Source: Acidobacteriota bacterium
GTDB lineage: Bacteria; Acidobacteriota; Holophagae; Acanthopleuribacterales; Acanthopleuribacteraceae
NCBI GenBank assembly: GCA_030066195.1
Contig: JASJCB010000031.1
Location: 1 to 54,495, forward strand
Direction: 5' to 3'
Length of the DNA: 54,495 nt
Below the pieces are notes generated by a model. It was given only the letters and a program-made list of their open reading frames with translations. It made no database searches and was not told where the DNA came from. A program made the translations under genes and the position numbers. Positions 28,229-36,969 of the stretch are shown one piece after another. Within the stretch, counting starts at the first letter, position 1. Every line of letters starts with the position of its first letter.

Positions 28229-30793
28229 TCACATTACTGTGTCGTCCGATTCCAGGGGGACTACCCGGTTTCGGCCGCCGTCCTTGGCTTTGTAGAGGGC
28301 TTTGTCCGCCCGGTCCAGCAGGCTTTCGACGGCCGTGTCCGTGGGCAGTAGTTTGGTTACGCCGATGCTCACCGTGAAATTGATCGTTTGTCCCTCGTAA
28401 ACGACCGAGATCGCCTCCACGGTCTGGCGCAGGCGTTCCGCCGTTCTGACCGCATCAGCCAGGTCCGTTTCCGGCAGGATGGCCGCGAACTCCTCGCCGC
28501 CCAGACGACCGAAGATATCGATGCTGCGAATGCTGTTCAGACAGGTCTGCGCCATGGTTCGGATGGTTTCGTCGCCTGCCGGGTGGCCGTAGGTGTCGTT
28601 GACCCGTTTGAAGTGGTCGATGTCCATCATCAGCACCGTGAGGTCGTTATTATGGCGCGCCGCACGTTCGTATTCACGGCGTCCCAGATGCAGGAAATGA
28701 CGGCGATTATAGGCATCGGTCAGGAAATCTACCGTGGCCGCGCGTTTCAACTCCTCTTCCAGTTTCTTGCGTTCGGTGATGTCGTTCAGGGTCACCAGCA
28801 GTGAGGGTTCGTTCCGGTAGGTCATGGGGATCGCCGAGAGCAGGGCCCAAAAATGCTTGCCGCTCTCCTTCATGAACCGAACCTCGTAGTTCTCCACGAT
28901 ACCCTTGCGGCGCATGATGCGGAAGATTTCACCCCTGGCCTCGTCGTCGAGCCAATAGTCCGGGCCGAACTTGCCCAGCGCGTCCTCGAGATCCAGGCCG
29001 AAAAGGTGGGCGCCTCGCTGGTTGATGAAGGTGATGCGTTGCGTCTCCAGGCTGGAGATGGCGATGGGTACCAGCGGCGCGTCCAGGATGGAGCGCAAGC
29101 GCTCCTCGCTGTCGCGAAGGGCGTCCTCGGCCAGTTTGCGCTTGGTGATATCCAGCAGCAGTCCTTCCCAGATCACCTCACCGTTAGGCTCCTTTCTGGG
29201 TTTCGAAGCCAGTCGAATCCATTTTTGCTTACCCCTGGCCGTGCGCAGTCGGCATTCGTAGAAGAAGGGTTTCAGGTCCTGCGCCGACTTCTTGATTTGC
29301 GCCAGCAGTTGGATGCGATCCTCTTCCACGATCAGTTTTTCCCAGCCGTCCCGATGCACCATATCCGGGTCCACCCCGGCCAGTTCGCTGATGCCCCGCG
29401 AGATGAATTGGGTTACCAGGCCTTCCTTGTCGGTATCCTGCTTCAACTGGTAGATGGCGCCGGGCAGGTTGGAGGTCACGGTTTTCAGCGCAAAGGTGTC
29501 GGAAACGGTTTGGAACCAGGGTTGCCATAAGGGCGAAACCTCGGGGACATGACTACTGCCCTCGGCTGCCTCGGCGCGAATATGCGCGGTCAGGGCCACC
29601 GCCGGGATGACGAAGCGTCGCAGCAGGACCACGTAGATGGCGACCAGGAACAGGCAGAGCCCGAACAAAATCACCAGGTAACCCAACATGCCGTAGTAGC
29701 CCATGCGGTTCAGGTCGGAAACCGGCACCAGGAAGGTCAGGTTCCAGGGCACCGAATCCAAGGCTACCCGCGCAACATAGAAATCTTCGACCTTGTCGAC
29801 TCCGTGGAAGGCGGTCAGGTGTGCCGTTTCAGGTTTCAGGCTTTCGGGCAGCAGGGCCTCCAGCGGCGTGAAAGTATCCTGGTTCAGGCGCTGGTTCATA
29901 TTGGTGGCCAGCACCTGGTTCCGCTCGTTGGTCAGGACCAGCAAGCCGTTGGGATAGCCCAGATTATCCGCGTATTTACCCACCTGGCTCAGCGCCACGT
30001 CAGTGGCCACGATGCCGTAGAAGGTGCCGCGCGCATATACCGGCGCACCGTGCGAAACCATCAGGCCTTTTCCGCCGGGGTCCATATAAACCGGTGTCCA
30101 GTAGGGCAACCGGTTGGGATTGGATCGCGGTGATCCCAGCTTCATCAGGTCCATGGCCAACACGTCCTCGATCACCTTGGGTACGGTCAAGTTGGGATCG
30201 TGACCCAGAATGTCCTCGGTTTTGGCCCAGGGATAGATAGCCGTGAACTTGTTGACGGACTGGTAATAACTCCAGGCAAAAAAGTCGGGAATCTCCTGAT
30301 GGGCGGCCTTGAAGGTGGGAAAGATACTGAGCGCCGCCAATAATTCGCGCCGGTCCTCGCCCTTCAATCGCTCTTCATAGGAGCCGGTACCGAACAGGTT
30401 GCCCAAATCGGCGATTTTAAACGGGGGCGTGACCTTGTTGACGGCGAAATAACTGCCGTCCGGCGCGTCCTCGGGTAGTTTTTCCATTTCCATGGCTGCC
30501 GCCGAGCCCTCGCCGCGTTCCAGGTAATACTCGACACCCGTGCGTAACTGGGTGATGTAAAACGGCGTGTGCGACAAGAAGTTATCCAGGATGGCGCCGC
30601 GGTCATCTACCTTCTTTTGCAGAACATTGCGTTCGTGCCGCTGCTGATTGGACCACTGGTAATAATAGAGGATGGAAACCATGGCAACCAGGATAAGGGC
30701 TCCGCCGATGGTGATGACATTATATTGAAGCGTCAATCTCCGCGAAGGTTCTTCAACCGGCTTCCCGGCCTCAACCGGCCTGCTGTCCTGCAT
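28229..30793 (-). CDS. Diguanylate cyclase with dCache and two PAS domains
   Basis: 854 residues. A first membrane helix (about 25-45), a large periplasmic dCache-type sensor (about 50-350, with LMVSHGAPVYARGTFYGIVA), a second helix (about 365-395), two PAS domains (about 440-560 and 570-680) and a C-terminal GGDEF domain (about 690-850). The active-site loop GGEEF (765-769) is intact and the RxxD inhibitory site (RSID) lies five residues before it, so the enzyme should make cyclic-di-GMP from GTP and be product-inhibited. The ligand of the sensor is unknown. The ATG has GAGGG upstream. It converges with selB. Confidence 0.92.
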   Translation of the reverse strand: MQDSRPVEAGKPVEEPSRRLTLQYNVITIGGALILVAMVSILYYYQWSNQQRHERNVLQKKVDDRGAILDNFLSHTPFYITQLRTGVEYYLERGEGSAAAMEMEKLPEDAPDGSYFAVNKVTPPFKIADLGNLFGTGSYEERLKGEDRRELLAALSIFPTFKAAHQEIPDFFAWSYYQSVNKFTAIYPWAKTEDILGHDPNLTVPKVIEDVLAMDLMKLGSPRSNPNRLPYWTPVYMDPGGKGLMVSHGAPVYARGTFYGIVATDVALSQVGKYADNLGYPNGLLVLTNERNQVLATNMNQRLNQDTFTPLEALLPESLKPETAHLTAFHGVDKVEDFYVARVALDSVPWNLTFLVPVSDLNRMGYYGMLGYLVILFGLCLFLVAIYVVLLRRFVIPAVALTAHIRAEAAEGSSHVPEVSPLWQPWFQTVSDTFALKTVTSNLPGAIYQLKQDTDKEGLVTQFISRGISELAGVDPDMVHRDGWEKLIVEEDRIQLLAQIKKSAQDLKPFFYECRLRTARGKQKWIRLASKPRKEPNGEVIWEGLLLDITKRKLAEDALRDSEERLRSILDAPLVPIAISSLETQRITFINQRGAHLFGLDLEDALGKFGPDYWLDDEARGEIFRIMRRKGIVENYEVRFMKESGKHFWALLSAIPMTYRNEPSLLVTLNDITERKKLEEELKRAATVDFLTDAYNRRHFLHLGRREYERAARHNNDLTVLMMDIDHFKRVNDTYGHPAGDETIRTMAQTCLNSIRSIDIFGRLGGEEFAAILPETDLADAVRTAERLRQTVEAISVVYEGQTINFTVSIGVTKLLPTDTAVESLLDRADKALYKAKDGGRNRVVPLESDDTVM

Positions 30794-30972
30794 GGCGCGC
30801 CCTCACCGTCCTGTGCGTCTTCGGTTTGCTTATCGACCAGGCAAATCGCCGAAAATTAACTCAACCCTGCCAAATCGTCTAATTGTCCTATCTGTAATTA
30901 CAGCGAAACCTTTAGACGTTTCGAACAGCGTGGTATAGGAATGCGTTCCGGTTTTCGCCGATTTCGATTTAC

Positions 30973-33336
30973 TCAGCGGGTATATACCTGGAAAGGAGAC
31001 CAAAACCTGGGTATGCGGCCGTCACGAACCATGGAAAGCTTGGCCTTGCGCAAGGCCTCGATCACGGTTTCCCCTCGACTGAGCTGGTCATAGAAGCGGC
31101 TCATCAGCGTTGCGGTGGCCTGGTCTTCCACGCGACCCAACCCGGCGACCACGTGTTGCGCACCGGCGTGCAGAAACGCCCAGGCCAGGCCCACCAGGCC
31201 CTCACCTTCCAGCACAAGGGAGCCCGCGCCGTTACACGAGGATATGGTGACCAGTTCCGCTTTCAGCTGAATCTGAATAATGTTGCGCGCGTACAGTTTG
31301 AACTCCTCGCCCTCCGCCGGTTGGGAGAGAATGATGGCCGAATAGAGCGGGCTGTCGCGGTTGGCCTCGCCGTGGGCCGCAAAGCTGATCAGGTCATAGT
31401 TGCCGGGCCCGGCCTCGGCGTAGGCGGACGGTTTGGCTTCCGAGCCTCTGAGGATGTGGGGCTCGGCGGAGGATAGGAAGTTTTCGGCGGCTTTCAACTC
31501 CCGACCGGCGCCGCCCAAGCGCGGATAGCCGCCGGCGGGGACGGGGTCGCCCATCAGCAGCATGGAAGAACGGGGGCCGGTCGCGCCGTCGTTGCCGCGG
31601 GCAGCCATACTCAGTGACGGCGTCATTGAAAAGATATGTTCTTCAAGGAGGAAACGGCCGTTCCGGGGCAGGGCTTCCAGGTTGAGGTTCCACAAGGAGG
31701 CATCGGCGGCGACTACCACGCGCCGGTGACCGCTCAGGTAGTCCTGAAGCGGCGTTATCAGTTGATCCACCAGCCAATGCGCCGATTCAGGTGCTTCAGC
31801 CAGCGGATCGCCGCGTTCGGTCAGGAAGCCGGTGTAATCATCGATGCGGGCGGCGATCTCCTGCTCGGCCGGCAGCACGACGGGCAGGGCCGTGCTTTTT
31901 TCCGGCGTGAAGGCCCAGACATACGATTGGGTGCGGTTCAGCCAGAACAGCAGGTAGACCCGATCGGTCTCGCGCGCGGCCCGGTCCAGGGCGTCCCAAT
32001 CCAGGGTAGCTCCGGTACTTTCCCTGAAATTTTCACGCAGCAGGCGCGAACGACAGGCTTCGGCCACCTGGAAGGCCTGTTTGCCCTTGCCGACCTCCAC
32101 CAGTTTGTCCACATAGATACGGTAGAACTGAATGATCCAGGCAAAGTAGAACATGCGGTCGCGCGTGCCCTCGGCTACCTGCATGCCTTCCAAGATCTCA
32201 CGAGCTTGTTGCAGGTGGTCCAGCATGCCCGGTGTATCGCCCCGAGCTTCCCTGACCTTGCTGATCAGGTAGTGGGTGCGCCACAATCTGCCGGGCGTTT
32301 CCCGTAACTTGGGATCGGCCAGGCTTTTTTGGAGCAGCGCTTCCGCCTCGTCAAAACGCCGCAGGCCGATGAGAATCTGGCATCGCGTATTGGCTCCCAC
32401 GGTAATGCTTCGGGCGGCTTCCTCCGCCTTTTCCCAGGCGTCCTGCATCATGAAAGTATTGACCAGATTGGCGCCCCACGAGGTTTTCTCGCCGTGGCGG
32501 CGCGCGATGTCCCAGGCACGGCGATAATTATCCGCGGCTTTTTGGAAATCACGCTTGAAGAAGTAATAGTTGCCCAATTCGCCCAGCGGGTTATGGCGGC
32601 CGGGATTGTTGCGCGCCTCGAAGTAGCTGTAGGATCGCTCCAAAATGCCTCTCGCTCGCTCCAACGAGCCCAGCCGCAGGTAGCACATACCCAGGTTGAC
32701 CAGGACGGAGCCTTGGAAAGATTCCACCGCCGGATCATCGAGCGGTACCGCTTCCAGCACGCGAACGGCCTCGCTGTAGCGTTTGGCATGGTGCAGGCGA
32801 TAGCCCAGGGCGGTATAAGCGCGGGCGGTTAAGAAGACATCCCCGGCTTTCCTGCCGTGTTCCGCGCCTTCCCGAAGCAGTTTCATGAGGGTTTCTCCGT
32901 CCAGCACGCCGCGACCGAGATAATAGCGGAAGTAATCGAGTTCCGCCGATAATCCGGGCGCGTCCAGGACGACCACTTTTTCGTGCAATCGGTTCAGGGT
33001 CTCCAGCTTGTCTTCACGCGAGCCGTAGAAGGTCTGTAACATATCCCGTTGCAGTTGGAGACGAGGCCAGGGACTCAGATCGAGATCGGCCAACAGTTTC
33101 AGGCCGTCGGCCTTGGTTTTCTCGACCCTCAGCAGGGTTTGAGCTTCCAGCAAACGAAACAGGCCGACCCGTTGCGGGTCTTTTTCCGCTTTTGCCTGGC
33201 GACGAATCAGCGGCAACACTTCCTCATAGCGTTCGGCCCGCATCAGGCTCAGCGCTTCCGGGTAGCGGTCCGGTTGGGGGGCGCGACCACAACAGGTCAA
33301 CAGCAAACAAATACAAAGCACAAATCGTTCGGTCAT
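30973..33336 (-). CDS. TPR-CHAT protease-like lipoprotein
   Basis: 787 residues. The N-terminus (MTERFVLCICLLLTCCG) looks like a lipoprotein or secretion signal. TPR-like helices run from about residue 30 to 420 (for example YNY-rich NPLGELGNYYFFKRDFQKAAD). The C-terminal CHAT (caspase-like) domain carries the catalytic pair H655 (SFAAHGEAN) and C701 (TISSCNGAG), both present, so it is probably an active cysteine protease. CHAT proteins with TPRs can be partners of gasdermin-type or CRISPR-linked systems, but no such partner is adjacent. An export signal on a CHAT protein points rather to an envelope role. Strong GAGGGGGG ribosome-binding site. Confidence 0.85.
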   Translation of the reverse strand: MTERFVLCICLLLTCCGRAPQPDRYPEALSLMRAERYEEVLPLIRRQAKAEKDPQRVGLFRLLEAQTLLRVEKTKADGLKLLADLDLSPWPRLQLQRDMLQTFYGSREDKLETLNRLHEKVVVLDAPGLSAELDYFRYYLGRGVLDGETLMKLLREGAEHGRKAGDVFLTARAYTALGYRLHHAKRYSEAVRVLEAVPLDDPAVESFQGSVLVNLGMCYLRLGSLERARGILERSYSYFEARNNPGRHNPLGELGNYYFFKRDFQKAADNYRRAWDIARRHGEKTSWGANLVNTFMMQDAWEKAEEAARSITVGANTRCQILIGLRRFDEAEALLQKSLADPKLRETPGRLWRTHYLISKVREARGDTPGMLDHLQQAREILEGMQVAEGTRDRMFYFAWIIQFYRIYVDKLVEVGKGKQAFQVAEACRSRLLRENFRESTGATLDWDALDRAARETDRVYLLFWLNRTQSYVWAFTPEKSTALPVVLPAEQEIAARIDDYTGFLTERGDPLAEAPESAHWLVDQLITPLQDYLSGHRRVVVAADASLWNLNLEALPRNGRFLLEEHIFSMTPSLSMAARGNDGATGPRSSMLLMGDPVPAGGYPRLGGAGRELKAAENFLSSAEPHILRGSEAKPSAYAEAGPGNYDLISFAAHGEANRDSPLYSAIILSQPAEGEEFKLYARNIIQIQLKAELVTISSCNGAGSLVLEGEGLVGLAWAFLHAGAQHVVAGLGRVEDQATATLMSRFYDQLSRGETVIEALRKAKLSMVRDGRIPRFWSPFQVYTR

Positions 33337-33414
33337 GTCCCCCCTCGGCCGGACGACGGTCTCCCAAATGAAGAGAACTCAGCCTAACACATTTGGGAGA
33401 CTCGGGAAAGCTTG

Positions 33415-34230
33415 TTACGGGGGCGGTTCCATGCCGTTGCTGCCCACCTCGCAGATAATGACCTCAGAATTCTCGGCGTCGCCGCGTTTGGAGAGTCCGG
33501 CGGGACGGAGGCCGTATTTTTCCAAAGCCTGGGGATAAAGAACGGCTCGGGCCAGGCTTGCGCGGAAGCGGTGGTCGCCGCGTAGTACCTCGACGAGGTA
33601 AATTTCACCGTAATCCTCGACGTAGATCATGTTTTTGTGGAACTTGACGCCGTCCGGTCCGTCGCCGTTAGCCCACTCAATCTCTCTGACCGGTGAATAC
33701 ATATAGTAGTCGTTATGCAGGTGTTTGACGCGAGGACTGCGCGAACGACTTTCTTTTTGACCGTAAGCGGCCGCCTCACGTCCGGTGCAAATCTCCAGCA
33801 GGTCTTCGTGGTAGATCAAACGAATGGGCTCGCCGCAGATAAGGATTTCCATTTCATAATAGAAGTTGATGGCCGTTTCTTGCTTGTACTCACCCTTGGG
33901 TCGGCTGGATTGAAGGACGGCCTGCATACGTTCCGAATAGAAAACCTCCCCACCGAGACGGACCTCCTTGAGCGTTGAATGCACATTGGTTTCAAAGGTG
34001 CGCCGACGCGGGGAGAAGTCACCGACCGCCCGAGAATAGGCGCCCGAGTAACAAAATATGTCGTCCCGGCCGTCTACCGCGAAGGGACCGGTTCGGCCGC
34101 GGGCGTCGCCCCCGATCACGGGGAGACAGCAATGCGCGCGGGCGGGAAAGAGATTGCGGCCTCTCTCCGATCTGAAGTTGGTGCCTGCCGCGGCCACGGC
34201 CTGGCCGTAGTAGATATAGCTGGTAGCCAT
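33415..34230 (-). CDS. Hypothetical protein with strong promoter
   Basis: 271 residues, no signal peptide or membrane helix. The ATG at 34230 has AGGAGG nine bases upstream and a near-consensus promoter further up, so this is a real, probably well-expressed gene. The N-terminal third is Arg/Gly/Ala-rich (AARGTNFRSERG-like); the middle contains an acidic/aromatic stretch (ETAINFYYEMEILICGEPIRL), and the tail has strand-like segments (KNMIYVEDYGEIYLVEVL). Seven or so cysteines are scattered singly. I recognise no family. It is followed by the CHAT gene about 80 bp downstream on the same strand and could be co-transcribed with it. Confidence 0.65.
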   Translation of the reverse strand: MATSYIYYGQAVAAAGTNFRSERGRNLFPARAHCCLPVIGGDARGRTGPFAVDGRDDIFCYSGAYSRAVGDFSPRRRTFETNVHSTLKEVRLGGEVFYSERMQAVLQSSRPKGEYKQETAINFYYEMEILICGEPIRLIYHEDLLEICTGREAAAYGQKESRSRSPRVKHLHNDYYMYSPVREIEWANGDGPDGVKFHKNMIYVEDYGEIYLVEVLRGDHRFRASLARAVLYPQALEKYGLRPAGLSKRGDAENSEVIICEVGSNGMEPPP

Positions 34231-34321
34231 CTTAGGAATCCTCCTAATGTGTTCTTGGAAAAAATGATGACGTGGGAAGAGGACATCTGCTGCTCGTTGC
34301 TAAAACAGTAGGAATGCTACA

Positions 34322-34349
34322 ATTATAGGCCCTTTTCCCCTCTTTTCAA
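34322..34349 (-). promoter_or_regulatory. Strong sigma70-type promoter for the 33415-34230 gene
   Basis: On the minus strand TTGAAA (34349-34344), a 16-nt spacer and a consensus TATAAT (34327-34322). Transcription would start near 34315, giving about 85 nt of leader. Confidence 0.65.
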
Positions 34350-34380
34350 GTAAGTGGTTCCCGACAGTCTACAATCTCAT

Positions 34381-34965
34381 TCAAGTTTTATCATTCTCGG
34401 GCTGTTTTTCCAGGATCGTAATGTGAATACGCCCGTATTTTTTATGCTTGACGATTTCCCATCTGTCAAAAGCTTCCAACGGCCCGCCCTCGCGTTCGGC
34501 CACGTAGAGGCTGCCGGGCTCGAAAAAAGCGGCGCCGGCCAGCATCTCCAGCACCCGCTTGTGAAAACCGGTGTCCGCAAAAGGGGGATCGGCGTAGCAG
34601 ACCCAAGCGCCGGCGGGCGGTTGCAGGCGTTCCACCCTGAAGGCCGACTCACGGAACATGGTCACATTCGCGCCCAGGGCGTCGCGGTTCTTTTCCAGGC
34701 TGTTGAAAATGTCCCGGTTGGGCTCGAACATCCACACGGGTTGGAACCCCATGCTGAAGGCTTCGAAGCCCATGACGCCGGTGCCCGCGCAAAGATCCAG
34801 GAAACCGTGATCAGCGGCAAGCTCGGCCAGCATACTGAAGACGGCGTCCTTGACACGGCCCAAGGTGGGACGCAGGTCTTCTGCCTCGGTAAAGGTAACA
34901 TAGCGACCGCCCAAGGCGCCGCGACCGATACGGACCCGCGTTGAGGGAATTTTAGGTCTGTTCAT
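34381..34965 (-). CDS. rsmD: 16S rRNA (guanine-966-N2)-methyltransferase
   Basis: 194 residues, the usual length. The RPTLGRVKDAVFSML block (32-46), the SAM-binding LDLCAGTGVMG (56-66) and the catalytic ADPPF (125-129; DPPY in most relatives) identify RsmD, which methylates G966 of 16S rRNA in the small subunit. It follows cpoB by 54 bp, with a hairpin between. Confidence 0.92.
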   Translation of the reverse strand: MNRPKIPSTRVRIGRGALGGRYVTFTEAEDLRPTLGRVKDAVFSMLAELAADHGFLDLCAGTGVMGFEAFSMGFQPVWMFEPNRDIFNSLEKNRDALGANVTMFRESAFRVERLQPPAGAWVCYADPPFADTGFHKRVLEMLAGAAFFEPGSLYVAEREGGPLEAFDRWEIVKHKKYGRIHITILEKQPENDKT

Positions 34966-34988
34966 GCGGCACCGCCCCGGAAATGGAA

Positions 34989-35014
34989 CGGCGACCGGCT
35001 CTCACCGGTCGCCG
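34989..35014 (-). terminator. Hairpin between cpoB and rsmD
   Basis: A perfect 10-bp stem (CGGCGACCGG / CCGGTCGCCG) with 6-nt loop just after the cpoB stop. On the minus strand it is followed by TTCCATTTCC, a weak U-tract, so termination would be partial. Confidence 0.5.
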
Positions 35015-35019
35015 GGCCT

Positions 35020-35829
35020 TTAACGTTCGTAACCGGTCTTCTTGAGGAACTGGAGCGCCAACGCCGCTTCCTGGGTGCCCTCATAGGAGTCGATCAGGTC
35101 GCGCAAGGTGATGATGGCGCGAGAGTGCTGGTTCAGGTAGTAGTAGCACTGGCCCTCGTAAAGCCGGGCCTGCCTGATGAAGTCACCGTTGGGGAAGGTT
35201 GATGTGATCTTGTAGAAGTTGTCGCGGGCCTGTTGGTACTTCTTGCGCTGGAAGTAACTGACGCCCAGGTAGTAGTGACTGGGTTCGGTGTAGGGGGAGT
35301 CGGGGAAGTCGGCGAGAATGCTTGAAAACCCGTCCACCGCCACATCGAACTTGCCGCGATTGTAGTCCAACAGCGCCTTGTTGAACTGCTGCTCTACCAT
35401 GTTGCCGCTGACCGTAACCGTGCTGCCGTCGGGTTGCCCGGAGGAATCGGGTGCGGCATCGGGACTCGCGGCGGTATTGCCCGGCGCCGCGGTCGTGGTT
35501 TGGCCCAGGGTAACCGGCGTGGCGCTGTTGCGCATTTCCACCAACTTGGTTTCCAGGTCGTAGATCAGGGCCTCGGCCTGATCTAAACGTTGCTGTAGGA
35601 TTTTGACGTCGTTCTTGACTTCAGCTTCACCGGTGCGGTCATCGAGCTTGCGGTCGATATCACGGGCCTTGGCAAGTAACTCTTCCTTGAGATCGGCCTG
35701 CGTTTTTTCGATTTCGTAGATCTGTTCCTGGATATTGGCCAGATCGCGCTGGATCTTCAAGGTTTCCTCGTTGTCGGTACACGCCGCCAATGAGAGGAAT
35801 AGAACAACCAACACTAAACGATACAACAC
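35020..35829 (-). CDS. cpoB: Tol-Pal system protein CpoB (YbgF)
   Basis: 269 residues. The lipobox LAAC puts the lipidated cysteine at residue 17, so unlike the periplasmic E. coli protein this one is probably a lipoprotein. Residues about 20-95 form a trimerising coiled coil (LKIQRDLANIQEQIYEIEKT-like heptads), a Pro/Ala/Thr-rich linker follows, and residues about 140-265 are TPRs of the YbgF type (YNRGKFDVAVDGF, YYLGVSYFQRKKYQQA). CpoB links peptidoglycan synthesis to outer-membrane constriction with the Tol proteins. It lies 77 bp after pal; tolQRAB are not in the window. Confidence 0.9.
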   Translation of the reverse strand: MLYRLVLVVLFLSLAACTDNEETLKIQRDLANIQEQIYEIEKTQADLKEELLAKARDIDRKLDDRTGEAEVKNDVKILQQRLDQAEALIYDLETKLVEMRNSATPVTLGQTTTAAPGNTAASPDAAPDSSGQPDGSTVTVSGNMVEQQFNKALLDYNRGKFDVAVDGFSSILADFPDSPYTEPSHYYLGVSYFQRKKYQQARDNFYKITSTFPNGDFIRQARLYEGQCYYYLNQHSRAIITLRDLIDSYEGTQEAALALQFLKKTGYER

Positions 35830-35848
35830 GGGTATGCCCCTTAGAGGA

Positions 35849-35873
35849 AAGGCGGCTTACAATAAGCCGCCTT
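35849..35873 (-). terminator. Perfect hairpin between pal and cpoB
   Basis: An 11-bp perfect stem (AAGGCGGCTTA / TAAGCCGCCTT) closed by a 3-nt loop, immediately upstream of cpoB. On the minus strand only a short T-tract follows (TTTCCTCT), so it may be an attenuator or an mRNA-stability element setting the pal:cpoB ratio. Confidence 0.55.
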
Positions 35874-35906
35874 GTAATTCTGTTTTTGAGGTTGGAAACG
35901 CGGACT

Positions 35907-36458
35907 TCATTCCTTCCGCGAGAGTTTGAAGTGCGCCCGACGGTTTTGCGCCCAGGACTCTTCATCATGACCCATCTTCTTCGGCTGTGTTTCGCCGTAG
36001 CTGATGGTTTTGAGAATGCCGGGATCGACGCCCAGTTCAACCAGGTAATCGCGCACACGAGTCGCCCGACGCTCACCCAGGGCCAGGTTGTATTCCTCGG
36101 TTCCGCGCTCGTCACAGTGACCTTCTATCAAAACCAGCAGGCCGGGATTGGCTCGCAGGGTTTGGGCGTGCTTGCGCAGGACATTGCGAGCGTCATCACG
36201 CAGGTCGGACTTGTCGAAATCGAAGAAAACTTCCTCGAAAATATTTTGGCCGTTGAAGAAACCTTCCAGGGGATCGGGCTCCGGTTCCACCACGACGGGG
36301 GGCGGCGGGGTTTCAACAACCGGTTCGGGTGCGGGTTTAGCGGGCGGAGGTGGCGGCGGCGGCGGAGGGGCAGGCTCGGGTTCGGGCTCTACTTTCTTAG
36401 CGCAAGCCAGGGTGAGTAACATTAGAAGGATGGATGCGAATTTCAGTAACCGGTTCAT
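35907..36458 (-). CDS. pal: Peptidoglycan-associated lipoprotein Pal
   Basis: 183 residues. Lipobox LTLAC with lipidated C19, then an unusually long Glu/Pro tract (EPEPEPAPPPPPPPPPAKPA), then an OmpA-like domain (about 72-183) with the peptidoglycan-binding motif IEGHCDERGTEEYN and NRRAHF near the end. Pal anchors the outer membrane to the cell wall and works with TolB and CpoB in division. The start has GGAGGAAA upstream and a good promoter. Confidence 0.95.
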   Translation of the reverse strand: MNRLLKFASILLMLLTLACAKKVEPEPEPAPPPPPPPPPAKPAPEPVVETPPPPVVVEPEPDPLEGFFNGQNIFEEVFFDFDKSDLRDDARNVLRKHAQTLRANPGLLVLIEGHCDERGTEEYNLALGERRATRVRDYLVELGVDPGILKTISYGETQPKKMGHDEESWAQNRRAHFKLSRKE

Positions 36459-36533
36459 TTAACTCATTTCCTCCGGGGCTTAATTCGATTTTGCTTCGTG
36501 ACGCTCTTCTACAAACATCAATGTATCCCGATA

Positions 36534-36562
36534 AGCCTAGTTTGAAACTTGGGTTGCGTCAA
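36534..36562 (-). promoter_or_regulatory. Candidate promoter of pal-cpoB
   Basis: On the minus strand TTGACG (36562-36557), 17-nt spacer, TAGGCT (36539-36534), about 76 nt before the pal ATG. Confidence 0.5.
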
Positions 36563-36662
36563 CCGTTTTATCGGCGGCAGGCATGGGTTTTACTTATTTT
36601 TGCAACCGGCCGGCAATTGGGGCCGAAAGCCCGGTTCCAAGTGTGATCGAATGGTGATTTCA

Positions 36663-36708
36663 CGACACCGGTCGGCCGGGCCGATTCGAATCGGACCGGG
36701 GTGTCGCC
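36663..36708. repeat. Long imperfect palindrome upstream of pal
   Basis: A 14-bp perfect palindrome CCGATTCGAATCGG (36681-36694) is enclosed by outer arms CGACACCGGTC and GACCGGGGTGTCG, which pair with a 2-nt bulge. The 36459-36969 interval otherwise contains only the pal promoter region; short open frames there have no support. Confidence 0.6.
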
Positions 36709-36969
36709 AAAGTGGAGGGATTTTTCAGGTTGTTGTCTGAGTATCCGGTACCGAGTCAATCCTCGCTGGAAAAATCAAGGGAAGTCGGTGCATAAAACAA
36801 CCAACCGACATCTTTGGCCGCATAAAAGCCAATTAGTCGAAAGATGTTTTGTTCTTCCCAGGAAGAATCGAGCATCAAAGGGCGGATCTTTAGGCCTTCC
36901 CCGGAAGCATTGAGTCCATTCGGCGTTGTGACCGGTTCATGTTCACGACTTCTATGAGGTTCTGTTCGT

